Assembly (NCBI RefSeq): GCF_001747085.1
Contig: NZ_MDJD01000028.1
Location: 1-64,000 of the forward strand
Source of the DNA: Flavivirga aquatica
Lineage (GTDB): Bacteria; Bacteroidota; Bacteroidia; Flavobacteriales; Flavobacteriaceae
Reading direction: 5' to 3'
Length of the DNA: 64,000 nt
Notes under the pieces: generated by a model
Seen by the model: the letters and a program-made list of their open reading frames with translations, nothing else
Databases searched by the model: none
What the model was told of the DNA's origin: nothing
In this document: positions 8,606 to 17,866 of the stretch, piece by piece
How positions within the stretch are numbered: position 1 is the stretch's first letter
How the letters are laid out: each line of letters begins with the position of its first letter
Made by a program: the position numbers and the translations under genes

Positions 8606-9745
8606 TTATTCTAAACGTTTAAAAAAGAAGCTTTCATAATCTGTCAATAATCCAGGGTGCGCAATATTTATAATGTCTTTTAAAATAATATCTGGACGCA
8701 CTGGCCCTAATTCGTAATATAATAAGCCGCCTTTGGGACCTACTTTATTGGTATAGGTGTATATTTTATTATTTTTAAAGGCATCAAAATAAGAGTATCC
8801 TTTATGTTGTTCTATAAGGTGTGCTTTGCTTTTAAATGATCCTGCTCCAATCCATAATTCTGCTTTTTGTCCTTTGCTAAGTACATTTTCAAAATTTAAA
8901 TGAAGGCTTCCATTATCTTTATTATCTTTCCAAAGATAATTGGTATTGGCATCTTCTAAATATTTGGCAAAATAACTATGTCCTCCAGGAATATTCCAAA
9001 CATCTTTAAACATAGATCCAGAAAATACTATAGGTTTTTCTTTAGCCTTTAAAGCTGTTGCTTTTACTTTTAAGTAATTAGATTCTATAGTGTTAAAAAT
9101 ACTATCTGCTTCTTTATCTTTATTGAAAAAGGCAGCAATAAATTTTATCCATTCCGAACGGCCAAGTGGATGCTCTTCTGTCCAAGACCCATTAAGGACA
9201 ACAGGAATACCAAGTTTTTCTACTTGATCTAATTTTTTATTATTTCCATTAATAGAAAAACCAATAACTAATTGAGGTTGTAAATCAAGGAGAAGCTCTA
9301 TGTTAAGTTCAAGATCATTATTAAGGTCTTTAATTTCTCCTTTATCAATGCGGGTTCTTGTTTTTGGAGAGGAAATAAATTTGGTATTAGGGAAACCTAC
9401 TAATTTATTTTCTATTCCTAAATATTCTAAAGCAGGAATATTTGTAGTAGACATAACTACAATTTTTTCTATAGGCGTTTTTATAATAACATCTTTATCA
9501 TTATGCTTAGGGATGTCTTGTTCTTTTTCTACTATAATGTAACGGTAAGTTTCTTCACTTTTAGGCCAAGGAGATGTTACTAGAATTTCTTTATATGTTT
9601 TATAGTGAGTTATTTTAAAACCTTTGGCATATTTAATATTTACTTTTTTAGCATTACTAGGAGGTAAGGTTCTGCTAATGCCTTTATCTTCTTTACAAGA
9701 AGTAAGAAGGAATAAACTAATAAAGAATAGAATTATAAAACGCAT
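8606..9745 (-). CDS. BtuF/FepB-like substrate-binding lipoprotein (probable corrinoid)
   Basis: 379 residues with lipobox LFLLTSCKED, so tethered in the periplasm. After a roughly 90-residue N-terminal extension comes the helical-backbone type III binding fold: IEKIVVMSTTNIPALEYLG, LLLDLQPQLVIGF and a C-terminal AELWIGAGSF segment. This class carries B12, haem or siderophores to FecCD-type permeases. Its place between cobC and the permease, with no gap to the permease, points to cobalamin or cobinamide. Cargo is inferred from context, not from residues. Confidence 0.82.
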   Translation of the reverse strand: MRFIILFFISLFLLTSCKEDKGISRTLPPSNAKKVNIKYAKGFKITHYKTYKEILVTSPWPKSEETYRYIIVEKEQDIPKHNDKDVIIKTPIEKIVVMSTTNIPALEYLGIENKLVGFPNTKFISSPKTRTRIDKGEIKDLNNDLELNIELLLDLQPQLVIGFSINGNNKKLDQVEKLGIPVVLNGSWTEEHPLGRSEWIKFIAAFFNKDKEADSIFNTIESNYLKVKATALKAKEKPIVFSGSMFKDVWNIPGGHSYFAKYLEDANTNYLWKDNKDNGSLHLNFENVLSKGQKAELWIGAGSFKSKAHLIEQHKGYSYFDAFKNNKIYTYTNKVGPKGGLLYYELGPVRPDIILKDIINIAHPGLLTDYESFFFKRLE

Positions 9746-9858
9746 GTAGTAAAATTGAAGTTCAAAGGTCTTTATTTTTTTTGTAATACTGTATATGTTA
9801 GGTGGTTTAAAATGTTTTTTAAAACAAAATAACTCGCAGGTTTACTTAAAGGTGTTTT

Positions 9859-10425
9859 TTATATATTTATTTCTGTTATAAGTTTTAGTACTTTATTTTC
9901 TTTTTTTAGTTGAAATATATCGCCATAATTTATTTTTATATTGAACGATACTTTTAACGGAATACCTAAAAGTGCAGAAAGATAAGCTCTCATTGGACCA
10001 GCATGTGTTACAATAATTAAATCTTTTGTTGATTCTGAAGCGAGAATGTCTTCAAAAAAAGCATGAACTCTAGAAGCTAATTGTGTGTAAGATTCACCGT
10101 TAGGTACAGGTTCATTTACAAAATCTGTCATCCAAGGTTTCATGTCTTCTTCAGAAATAGCATTCCATGCTTTTAGTTCCCAATCTCCAAAATCTAATTC
10201 TTTTAATCGATTATCATAATTAACAGTATCACTAAATTGTTTAGCGAGTAGTGCACAACGTTTTAAAGGGCTTGAAAAGACTTTATAATTTTTATTCTCT
10301 GGAATTTTTGTTTTAATAGTTTTGAACTCTTCGGTGTAAGTGTTTGCTAAATCTAAATCGCTCTGTCCGTAGCAAATACCTTTTTCTATATGAGGTGTAG
10401 TGTGTCTAATTAAATAAATTTCCAT
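9859..10425 (-). CDS. cobC: Alpha-ribazole phosphatase-like histidine phosphatase
   Basis: 188 residues starting MEIYLIRHTTPH; the RH motif carries the phosphohistidine nucleophile and VTHAGPMRAYLSALLG supplies the second catalytic histidine. CobC removes phosphate from alpha-ribazole-5'-phosphate (or adenosylcobalamin-5'-phosphate) in the last steps of nucleotide-loop assembly. The frame is open further upstream, but that extension is basic, unrelated to the family and lies inside cobS; the ATG at 10423-10425 gives the normal length. It overlaps cobS by 16 bases, suggesting coupled translation. The general family also includes phosphoglycerate mutases; context decides the call. Confidence 0.87.
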   Translation of the reverse strand: MEIYLIRHTTPHIEKGICYGQSDLDLANTYTEEFKTIKTKIPENKNYKVFSSPLKRCALLAKQFSDTVNYDNRLKELDFGDWELKAWNAISEEDMKPWMTDFVNEPVPNGESYTQLASRVHAFFEDILASESTKDLIIVTHAGPMRAYLSALLGIPLKVSFNIKINYGDIFQLKKENKVLKLITEINI

Positions 10426-11171
10426 AATGCTATAACACTTAAATAAAAGACAACCTCGCATAATTGTTGAACGGCACCTGCACAGTCTCCTGTTTGACCG
10501 CCTAACCATTTTTTAAACTTTGCACCTAAGTACATTTTTGCTAAATAGGTTGGGATTAAAGTTAAAAAGATAAAAGGGGTTTTAAAAAAGAATAAGGGGG
10601 CTATACCAAAAATAGCACTAAAACTGATATTGCTTAGCGTAATACTTTTTGCTGCTGGTTTTGCTTTACTATCATCGGTGTCTCTTACATAAGGATGTGT
10701 GTAAATTAAAGTGGTTGCTATAAAGCGACTTAGGCTATGCCCTGCAATTAGGGTTAATGGGATGAGGTGTAGAGGAATTTCTCTTAGCGCAGAAAATTTT
10801 AAGGCAAGAATTAAAAGTAACCCTACGGCACCATAGGTACCTAAACGAGAATCTTTCATGATAAGGAGAATTTTTTCTTTGGTCCATCCGCCACCTAGTC
10901 CGTCGCAAACATCTGCAAAACCATCTTCATGAAAAGCTCCAGTAATATAAATTGTAGATACCATACTAAGGAGTATACTTATTTCTGTTGAAAAAACAAA
11001 AGAAGTGCCATAATAAACAAGAGCAGCTGTAGCTCCAATAATAATGCCTACTAAAGAAAAGTATTTAGTGCTTTTCTTTAGGTATTCGGGATTATGGTCT
11101 ACCCATTTTGGACAAGGAATCCTTGTAAAAAACATGATTGCCGTAAAGAATATTTGAGCTTCTTTTTTCAT
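10410..11171 (-). CDS. cobS: Adenosylcobinamide-GDP ribazoletransferase (cobalamin synthase)
   Basis: 253 residues of mostly membrane helices. The family active-site stretch is clear: GAFHEDGFADVCDGLGGGW followed by MKDSRLGTYGAVGL, with the acidic residues that bind magnesium. CobS joins adenosylcobinamide-GDP to alpha-ribazole (phosphate) in the inner membrane. It is third in the minus-strand order cobU, cobT, cobS, cobC, with 2 bases to cobT and an overlap with cobC, so one operon. Confidence 0.95.
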   Translation of the reverse strand: MKKEAQIFFTAIMFFTRIPCPKWVDHNPEYLKKSTKYFSLVGIIIGATAALVYYGTSFVFSTEISILLSMVSTIYITGAFHEDGFADVCDGLGGGWTKEKILLIMKDSRLGTYGAVGLLLILALKFSALREIPLHLIPLTLIAGHSLSRFIATTLIYTHPYVRDTDDSKAKPAAKSITLSNISFSAIFGIAPLFFFKTPFIFLTLIPTYLAKMYLGAKFKKWLGGQTGDCAGAVQQLCEVVFYLSVIALWKFI

Positions 11172-11173
11172 AT

Positions 11174-12205
11174 TTAATCATTTTCACCACTAACTCCAGC
11201 GCTTTCAAAGCTAGCCATATCATTTAAAAAATTAACAGAAGCTCTCAATAAAGGTATTGCTAACGCAGCTCCTGTACCTTCTCCTAATCGTAAACCTAAG
11301 GATAATAATGGTTTTACATTAAGGAATTCAAGCATTTTAATGTGTCCTTGCTCATTAGAGTTATGGGCAAATACACAATAGTCTAAAACGTTTGTATTTA
11401 TAGCTTCTGCTGCTAATAATGCTGCTGTTACTATAAAACCATCAATTACCACAGTCATTTTTAATTCTGCTGCTTTTAAAATAGCGCCGCAAAGCATTAC
11501 AATTTCAAACCCTCCAAAGGTCGCTAGAGCTTCTTGAGGTGTTTTTGGATTATATTTATTAAAAACTTTAGAAAGTATTTGCGCTTTTTTATTGATGCCA
11601 TCTGCATATAAACCTGTGCCAGAACCTATACAATCTATAATTGGGGTTTTTATAAAATGTCCCATAAGTAATGATGCCGAAGAGGTATTACTAATTCCCA
11701 TTTCTCCAAAACCTATAGTATTACAGCCTTTAGAATGAATTTTAGAAATAATATCTCCTGCTTTTTTTATAGCATCGTTATATTGCTCTAAAGTCATGGC
11801 TGGTTCATCTTGGTAATTTTTTGTGCCAAAGGCTACTTTCTTATTTATAATATTAAGGCTTTTAGGAAATTTATGGTTTACACCAGCATCAACAATTTTT
11901 AATGCTACATCATTTGTTTTACTAAAAACATTAATGGCTGCTCCACCGTTTACAAAATTGTATACCATTTGAGACGTTACTTCTTGAGGAAAAGGGTTTA
12001 CTTCCTCTTTTGTAGCAATGCCATGATCACCTGCGAAAACAACAATAGTGGGATTGTCTATTTTGGGAGTTTCACTGTTTTGAATACAACCTATTTTAAG
12101 AGCTAAATCTTCTAACATACCTAGAGCTCCTAAAGGTTTGGTTTTTAAATTGATTTTTTGCTGAAGCGCTTTTTCTAGTGTTTTATTTTTTATAGGGTGT
12201 ATCAT
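11174..12205 (-). CDS. cobT: Nicotinate-nucleotide--dimethylbenzimidazole phosphoribosyltransferase
   Basis: 343 residues from the ATG at 12203-12205 (MIHPIKNK). CobT makes alpha-ribazole phosphate from the lower-ligand base and nicotinate mononucleotide. Recognisable family parts are KTKPLGALGMLEDLA, VVFAGDHGI, FVNGGAAINVF, GFGEMGISNTSSA and the C-terminal LRLGEGTGAALAIPL with the catalytic glutamate. A longer frame exists upstream inside cobU but carries no family sequence. Two bases separate it from the cobU stop. It implies the cell can attach an imported or exchanged lower ligand. Confidence 0.95.
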   Translation of the reverse strand: MIHPIKNKTLEKALQQKINLKTKPLGALGMLEDLALKIGCIQNSETPKIDNPTIVVFAGDHGIATKEEVNPFPQEVTSQMVYNFVNGGAAINVFSKTNDVALKIVDAGVNHKFPKSLNIINKKVAFGTKNYQDEPAMTLEQYNDAIKKAGDIISKIHSKGCNTIGFGEMGISNTSSASLLMGHFIKTPIIDCIGSGTGLYADGINKKAQILSKVFNKYNPKTPQEALATFGGFEIVMLCGAILKAAELKMTVVIDGFIVTAALLAAEAINTNVLDYCVFAHNSNEQGHIKMLEFLNVKPLLSLGLRLGEGTGAALAIPLLRASVNFLNDMASFESAGVSGEND

Positions 12206-12207
12206 AA

Positions 12208-12711
12208 TTATTTTAAAGTTAAAGGAATTCCAGAAACCATCATAGTAGCTTTGTCTGCGTGCTTTGCAATGTGTTGATTCATCCAACCTTGCAATTCTGT
12301 AAATTTTCTACCAATTTCGGTTTGAGCATGTACGCCCATACCAATTTCGTTAGAGATTATAATAATAGTAGCATCAATATCTAACAATTTATTGAATTCA
12401 ATTTTAGCTAATTCTAAACTTTTATCGGTATCATTTTTAGTGTCTACATAAAAATTGGTAAGCCATAATGTTACGCAGTCTATTATTACGACATCTTTAG
12501 GTTTTACTACCGAGGCTAATATTTTTTCTTCTTCTATAGAAGTCCAACGTTCATCTCTATCTGCTATATGTCTATCAATACGTTTTCTATGGTCGTTATC
12601 CCATACCCGAGATGTTGCTAAATATTTAGGTGAATTAGATAATGATAATGCTAGGTCTTGCGCATAGCTACTTTTCCCAGAACGTTCACCACCAGTTATA
12701 TAATAAATCAT
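12208..12711 (-). CDS. cobU: Adenosylcobinamide kinase / guanylyltransferase
   Basis: 167 residues. The N-terminal P loop GGERSGKSSYAQ and the RIDRHIADRDERW segment, where the histidine takes the GMP in guanylyltransfer, identify CobU/CobP; NEIGMGVHAQTEIGRKF is the conserved C-terminal block. It phosphorylates and then guanylylates adenosylcobinamide, the entry to nucleotide-loop assembly. First gene of the minus-strand cob operon, divergent from the riboswitch-controlled receptor genes. No second B12 box is visible on its own leader. Confidence 0.95.
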   Translation of the reverse strand: MIYYITGGERSGKSSYAQDLALSLSNSPKYLATSRVWDNDHRKRIDRHIADRDERWTSIEEEKILASVVKPKDVVIIDCVTLWLTNFYVDTKNDTDKSLELAKIEFNKLLDIDATIIIISNEIGMGVHAQTEIGRKFTELQGWMNQHIAKHADKATMMVSGIPLTLK

Positions 12712-12797
12712 AAATGAAATTGTATATTAATATCGCAAAGATTATCCTTTTTTAAAGAATAACACAGTAAAATGGTTTCGATTCTAAAAATAGGTAG

Positions 12798-12805
12798 TAC
12801 ATTTG
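12798..12805 (+). promoter_or_regulatory. Bacteroidota -7 promoter element before the B12 riboswitch
   Basis: TACATTTG fits the Bacteroidota -7 consensus TAnnTTTG and lies just 5' of the riboswitch. The -33 region about 19 bases upstream reads GGTTTCG, an imperfect TTTG. Transcription from here would put the whole riboswitch in the leader of the receptor gene. Confidence 0.6.
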
Positions 12806-12814
12806 CAGCGAATT

Positions 12815-13070
12815 TTGGTTTCGTTCAATTTTAATTGTTCGGATTAAAAGGGAATCAAGTGCATTGACTTACGATTTATTTCATTTAAAAATAATCGTAA
12901 CTCTTTAATTCTTGAGCTGTTCCCGCAACTGTAAGTTTATGCTTAACATATTTATTTGTAAATATTTAATGTAAGTACTCTATAGAGGAGGTGTTATTAA
13001 CTTCAAAACCACTGGTAAATTACTGGGAAGGTGAAATAACATAAAACAAGCCAGGAGACCTGCCAATATT
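12815..13070 (+). ncRNA. Cobalamin riboswitch
   Basis: The region between the divergent cobU and receptor genes holds the conserved blocks of the AdoCbl riboswitch in order: TAAAAGGGAA (12845-12854), GCTGTTCCCGCAACTGTAA, CCACTG...TGGGAAGGT, and the 3' B12 box GCCAGGAGACCTGCC (13050-13064). It reads on the plus strand and ends about 45 bases before the receptor ATG. Binding of adenosylcobalamin would fold it to block expression of the receptor and surface lipoprotein. The outer limits given are approximate. Confidence 0.93.
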
Positions 13071-13114
13071 CATCATATAAAAATGACTTTCGGGTAAAAA
13101 GTCTTTAAGAACTT

Positions 13115-14983
13115 ATGAAAAAAGCATTATTCATAGCAATAACTTGTGTTAGTTGTTTTAATGGCTTTACTCAAAATGATTTAATAAATCGTTTAGAGAA
13201 AGTTATAATTCGATCTGATAGAAAGTTAAGACAACATTCTGTAGGGTATAAAGTATCTACTTTAAAGGATTCTGTTTTGCATAAAAACACGGAATCGTTT
13301 ACATTGTTATTGCGTTATAATTCTCCCATTTATTTTAAAGAATATGGCGCTGGGGGGACTAGTACTGCAAGTTTTAGAGGAACAAGTGCATCTAATACAG
13401 CTGTAATTTGGAATGGTGTAAATGTTAACTCTATAAATAATGGACAAACAGGTTTTAATTCGTTAACCGTTAGTTTGTTTGATGCTATTGATGTTAGAAG
13501 TGGTGGCGGAAGTATAGAATATGGTTCTGGAGCTATTGGAGGTACAATTCATTTAAACGATAACTTAAAATTTACTAGTAAAAGACAAACAGAGAATTTA
13601 ATAGTAGTATCGGTAGGTAGTTTTAATACTTATAATTCATTATATAAATTTAGATTATCAGATTCTAAAAAGACGGTTAAGATTGGTCTGTCTTATAACC
13701 AATCGGAAAACGATTATAAATTTTTAGATACAGATTTTAAAAATACTAACGGTGCTTATGAGAATTTAGGGGTTAATATAAGTTTAGCTTTTTTTATTAA
13801 TAGGTATTCAAAGTTAAAGTTTTATAGTGCTAATTATTTTGCCGAACGATTTTTATCTGGAGAATTACCAAATCCATTGGCTGCTAACGATAAATATAAA
13901 GATTTTAACCATAGAAATTTATTAGTTTATAACTTAAAAAAATCAAGATTGCAGCATGAATTAAAATTAGGATATTTAGCAGAAGAGTATCAGTATTTTG
14001 AAGATAAAGCTATAAGTACATTCAATTTTGGTAAATCAAAACGTTATTTGGCTAATTATAATTTAGGATATAGTTTTTTAGATAAGAAAGGTGAATTAGC
14101 GTCATATACGGAATATGAGTCTATTCTTGGAAAAACAGACCAGATTTTAGAGAAACGTAGAACACAATTTTCGCAATCTATAATTTATAATCAAAAAATA
14201 GGACATGCTATTTCATTTGAAACAAAAATTAGAAAAGATTTTAATTCAGATTATAAAGTACCATTTACTTATGCTTTAGGCATAAAAGTAAAAACTTCTA
14301 ATTGTATATCTATTAGAGCTAATGGATCTAGAAATTATAGAGTGCCTACATACAATGATTTATATTGGCCAGGACAAGGAAACCTTGATTTAATACCAGA
14401 AACATCTTTGCAGGGAGAATTAGGAGTGATCTATAACAATAATCAATTTAAAATAGATTTAGGTGCTTTTTATATTGCAGTTAAAGATAAGATTGTGTGG
14501 ATCCCTAATGGTGATTCTGCTAGAGCTGGAGTTTGGGTGCCGATAAACCTATCTAGAGCTAATAATAAAGGTTTGGAATTAGCTTTTTCATATAAAGAGA
14601 AAGTTAATAAACACATATTTAGTGCTAATCTTAATTATAGCTACACTATTGCTGAAAATGAAGTTACAAATAAACAAGCCATATTTGTACCTGAGCATCT
14701 ATTGAATGGTAATGTAACTTATAATTATAGGCAGCTAAGTTTTTTTTATCAACATCTATTTAATGGTAAAGTCTATACTACAGAAAGTAATTCTAAGGAT
14801 TTTGTTGTTCCTAGTTTTTTTGTGTCTAATGTTGGAGTAGACTATAAATTATTTAAGAACACCAAAACTCAATTTAATATAGGACTAAAGGTTAACAATG
14901 TGTTTAATGAAAACTATGTTGTAATACCAAGACGACCAATGCCTAATAGAAACTTTAACTTAAATATAAACTATAAATTCTAA
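13115..14983 (+). CDS. btuB: BtuB-type TonB-dependent outer-membrane corrinoid receptor
   Basis: 622 residues, close to E. coli BtuB in length. A signal peptide (ALFIAITCVSCFNGFTQ) is followed by a plug domain with SFRGTSASNTAVIWNGV and GGGSIEYGSGAIGGTIHL, then a beta-barrel ending in the aromatic motif NFNLNINYKF. There is no carboxypeptidase-like N-terminal extension typical of SusC proteins. Direct control by the cobalamin riboswitch just upstream makes corrinoid the cargo. The next gene, 3 bases on, encodes a propeller lipoprotein that probably caps it. Confidence 0.9.
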   Translation: MKKALFIAITCVSCFNGFTQNDLINRLEKVIIRSDRKLRQHSVGYKVSTLKDSVLHKNTESFTLLLRYNSPIYFKEYGAGGTSTASFRGTSASNTAVIWNGVNVNSINNGQTGFNSLTVSLFDAIDVRSGGGSIEYGSGAIGGTIHLNDNLKFTSKRQTENLIVVSVGSFNTYNSLYKFRLSDSKKTVKIGLSYNQSENDYKFLDTDFKNTNGAYENLGVNISLAFFINRYSKLKFYSANYFAERFLSGELPNPLAANDKYKDFNHRNLLVYNLKKSRLQHELKLGYLAEEYQYFEDKAISTFNFGKSKRYLANYNLGYSFLDKKGELASYTEYESILGKTDQILEKRRTQFSQSIIYNQKIGHAISFETKIRKDFNSDYKVPFTYALGIKVKTSNCISIRANGSRNYRVPTYNDLYWPGQGNLDLIPETSLQGELGVIYNNNQFKIDLGAFYIAVKDKIVWIPNGDSARAGVWVPINLSRANNKGLELAFSYKEKVNKHIFSANLNYSYTIAENEVTNKQAIFVPEHLLNGNVTYNYRQLSFFYQHLFNGKVYTTESNSKDFVVPSFFVSNVGVDYKLFKNTKTQFNIGLKVNNVFNENYVVIPRRPMPNRNFNLNINYKF

Positions 14984-14986
14984 ATA

Positions 14987-16033
14987 ATGAAAATTAATAA
15001 ATTACTTACAGTATTATTCCTTATAAGTGTCTTTTTTATGTCATGTAGTAATGATGATGATGCTAGTACGCCTAGAGGAGATTATGAAAATGGAATTTTA
15101 ATTAGTGGAGAAGGTAGTGGAAGTACTGCTTCTGTATCTTTTGTATCTCAAGATTTGTCTATAGTTGAAAATTTAATTTACAAAAAGGTAAATAATTCAG
15201 AATTAGGGACTTTTTTACAGTCTATGGCATTTGATGGTTCTAGAGCATTTATTGTAGTCGATAATGCTAATAGTATTTCGGTAGTAAATAGATATACTTT
15301 TGAAAATTTAAGTACTATAACTACAGGTTTGTTAACACCTAGATATATGACAATAGTTGGAAACAAGGGGTATGTTACAAATTGGGGATCTACAGCAGAT
15401 GAAACAGACGATTTTATAGCAATCGTAGATTTATCGACTTATGCTGTTGAAAGAACCATACCTGTAGGTAATGGGCCAGAACGAATTGTTGAAAATAACG
15501 GGAAATTATATGTGTCTCATAAAGGTGCTTTTTCAACTAATAATATTATATCTGTAGTTGATTTAGTAGATGATAAAGTAGAAACGATTACTGTAGGATT
15601 TAAACCAGATGAAATATTTGTTAATAATCAAAATGAATTAGTTGTTCTGTGCGGAGGTAATGAAGCTTGGACAATGGACGAAACGATAGCATCGATTGTA
15701 AAAATTAATCTATCTACTAACTTAGAGACAGTTTCTTTACCTTTTGCTACAGGAGAACATCCAACTTTAATGGTATTAGATAATGATGTTTTGTATTATG
15801 AATTAAATGGAAAAGTATATGCAATTAATGAAAATGCGACTGCATTATCTTCGACTGCAATTGTTGAATCTCAAGGATTTTTATATGGCATGGAAGTGAA
15901 AAATGATAGAATCTATTTATTAGATGCTAATTTTTCAGATTTAAGTGAATTGAATGTTTATAATTTACAGACTAAAGAGAAAATAAAAATGGCATCTGTA
16001 GCTTTAGGAGCTTCAAAGATTTATTTTAATTAA
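14987..16033 (+). CDS. BtuG-like beta-propeller surface lipoprotein (YncE/DUF5074-like)
   Basis: 348 residues. Lipobox FFMSCSNDDD (the Asp run after the cysteine resembles Bacteroidota surface-export signals) then repeated blades such as FIVVDNANSISVVNRYTFE, YVTNWGSTADETDDFIAIVD, VPVGNGPERIVENNGKLYVS-like segments and a C-terminal MEVKNDRIYLLDANF. This is the YncE-like seven-blade pattern. In Bacteroides the propeller lipoprotein BtuG is encoded beside BtuB and holds B12 on the cell surface with very high affinity. Position 3 bases behind the riboswitch-controlled receptor supports the same role here. No terminal stop irregularities; a strong terminator follows. Confidence 0.82.
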   Translation: MKINKLLTVLFLISVFFMSCSNDDDASTPRGDYENGILISGEGSGSTASVSFVSQDLSIVENLIYKKVNNSELGTFLQSMAFDGSRAFIVVDNANSISVVNRYTFENLSTITTGLLTPRYMTIVGNKGYVTNWGSTADETDDFIAIVDLSTYAVERTIPVGNGPERIVENNGKLYVSHKGAFSTNNIISVVDLVDDKVETITVGFKPDEIFVNNQNELVVLCGGNEAWTMDETIASIVKINLSTNLETVSLPFATGEHPTLMVLDNDVLYYELNGKVYAINENATALSSTAIVESQGFLYGMEVKNDRIYLLDANFSDLSELNVYNLQTKEKIKMASVALGASKIYFN

Positions 16034-16063
16034 AAATATAAGCCTTTTTGTTTTTTAAAAGAG

Positions 16064-16109
16064 AAAAAGGAATCATAATCTAAATTTTATTAGATTATGA
16101 TTCCTTTTT
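16064..16109. terminator. Strong bidirectional terminator
   Basis: AAAAAGGAATCATAATCTA (16064-16082) pairs perfectly over 19 bases with 16091-16109 around an 8-base loop; A and T runs flank both sides. It lies between the convergent propeller lipoprotein gene and the S41 protease gene and can end transcripts from both. Confidence 0.9.
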
Positions 16110-16146
16110 TTTATATCCGTTTAGAAATAAATTTTCTATAATTAAT

Positions 16147-17604
16147 TCAATGGTATTCGTTATCAATATACATCTCCTTATCAAATCTGTTTTTTAACGC
16201 TTTAATTTTTAATTTTTTAGATTGTCTTCCTTTTCTTGTAGGTGCTATTTTTGTAGTAATGCCTCTTATATCGTTCAAGGCCGCTTTAAGAACAACTTCA
16301 TTTTCATCACCAAAAGGACGTATGTTATTCCAAAATTCGAATTCTCTAACTTCAATATCAGGATTAAAGCCTTGAGCATAATCACTCTCTCCATCTCTAT
16401 TAAATATTTGAAATACTATAGGTTGCATAGCATTTAAGTGGCCAGAATTAGCAGAAGCTCTCTCTCGAAAATCTGAATCTGGTGAATCGTACAAAGTAAT
16501 TGAACCAACATTTTTACCATATGTTGTAGTTCCTACTGTTTTAACAGGGATATATGGTCTAAGCCCATTTATAACCATTTCGCTAGCAGATGCCGTACTT
16601 CCCGATGTTAATACATATAATCGAGATATTGTATTTAATCTATTAATAGGCTCTTCTCCAGTTTTATCACCATTAGAGTCAAAAACATTTAAATTATTAG
16701 AGAAGTTATAAAAACCATCAGATTCTGTATGTTTAGAATTAAATTTTAAATCGGCAAACCTACCATCTGAAGCTCCAGCATAAATCATACTTGCTAAATA
16801 AGAAGATGTGGCAACAGATCCTCCTCCGTTTAGTCTTAAATCTAATATTAACTCACTTATGTTTTCATTTTTAAAAAAAGAAAAGGCTGCATTTAATTCA
16901 TCATTATAAGAAGACCTAAAACCATTGTAGACTAAATACCCTACTTTCTTTCCATCAATAGTAAAGACTTTTGTTAAATAAACAGGATTTTCAGATAAAA
17001 TAACTGGAGATATGGTTTTATCTTCTTTTGGAGTTAATATGCCTCCATTTTCAGTAACAAAAGATAAGGTCACAGATTCATTAGATAAATTACTTGCTGC
17101 ATTATTATAGGTGCTAGATGTTAATATAACACCATTAATAGCATTTATAATGTCTCCTCTTTTAATATTGGCATTACTAGCAGGTGAATTATTTGCAACG
17201 TGTCTTACATATAGAATAACATCATCGGCATTATTTGTTTCTACAGCCTGTAATCTCATACCTAAAGATTTAGAAATACCTTGAAACTGTTGCTCTTGAA
17301 CGATATAATCCTCTACAAACCATGAAAACCTATCAATAACATCTACTTGGTATATAAGACTATTAAAAAGGTCTTTTGGCTTTTCAAATTGGTTTAAATA
17401 GGAGTCGTATTCAGTGGAATTATCATCTTTTGTGTCGGATAAATCAGAAACTTCAGATTGCCAATTATACCAAGAATTCATACCTTTCCAAACAAAGTCG
17501 TTTATTTCTTTTGAAGAAATAGGAATATCGTCATTATCTTCAAAACAGCTTGTTGTAAGTATGGATAATATGAATAGTAATGTTAGGGCTTTAAACGTTT
17601 TCAT
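16147..17604 (-). CDS. S41 family C-terminal-processing-like protease, lipoprotein
   Basis: 485 residues with lipobox LTTSCFEDND. A PDZ domain (about residues 120-200, NIKRGDIINAING) precedes the S41 core, with ELILDLRLNGGGSVA, the nucleophile serine in GSTASASEM (about residue 340) and the lysine partner in TTYGKNVGS (about residue 364). These exported serine-lysine proteases trim or degrade periplasmic proteins. Standing alone and divergent from the ECF sigma operon, its substrate is unknown; the spacing leaves room for separate promoters. Confidence 0.9.
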   Translation of the reverse strand: MKTFKALTLLFILSILTTSCFEDNDDIPISSKEINDFVWKGMNSWYNWQSEVSDLSDTKDDNSTEYDSYLNQFEKPKDLFNSLIYQVDVIDRFSWFVEDYIVQEQQFQGISKSLGMRLQAVETNNADDVILYVRHVANNSPASNANIKRGDIINAINGVILTSSTYNNAASNLSNESVTLSFVTENGGILTPKEDKTISPVILSENPVYLTKVFTIDGKKVGYLVYNGFRSSYNDELNAAFSFFKNENISELILDLRLNGGGSVATSSYLASMIYAGASDGRFADLKFNSKHTESDGFYNFSNNLNVFDSNGDKTGEEPINRLNTISRLYVLTSGSTASASEMVINGLRPYIPVKTVGTTTYGKNVGSITLYDSPDSDFRERASANSGHLNAMQPIVFQIFNRDGESDYAQGFNPDIEVREFEFWNNIRPFGDENEVVLKAALNDIRGITTKIAPTRKGRQSKKLKIKALKNRFDKEMYIDNEYH

Positions 17605-17791
17605 ATAAGGAGTTTATTATAAGTAATCTATTAAACTCTAAAATTACTTACATTATTTCATAATAAAAAAAATAAATTGATATCGGTTATTTTTAGTTAC
17701 TTAATATGTAAGATTCGTATTATTTAATATGCTGGTAATGTTAGTAAAAGCAATATGTTTAGTAGAATTTTTAAATGAATTTAAATTTTAA

Positions 17792-17817
17792 TGTAACAAA
17801 CCAAAAGGTTGTTCGTC
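17792..17817 (+). promoter_or_regulatory. Candidate ECF sigma autoregulated promoter
   Basis: TGTAACA (17792-17798) and CGTC (17814-17817) are 15 bases apart, 50 bases before the sigma factor ATG. A -35-like TGTAAC with a -10-like CGTC is the pattern I recall upstream of flavobacterial ECF sigma genes and differs from the housekeeping TAnnTTTG form. It suggests the sigma factor drives its own operon. Confidence 0.5.
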
Positions 17818-17866
17818 GTAATATCAAATAGCAATAACTAAGCTGTTTTTAACCAAACCAAACAAA

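Noticed and set aside
9859-10509. Longer alpha-ribazole phosphatase starting inside cobS
   Set aside because: The extra 28 residues are basic, cysteine-rich and unrelated to the family; MEIYLIRH is the canonical start.
12712-12797. Possible second cobalamin riboswitch for the cobU operon
   Set aside because: No B12 box or GGGAA block is present on the minus-strand leader; only about 90 bases remain before the plus-strand promoter.
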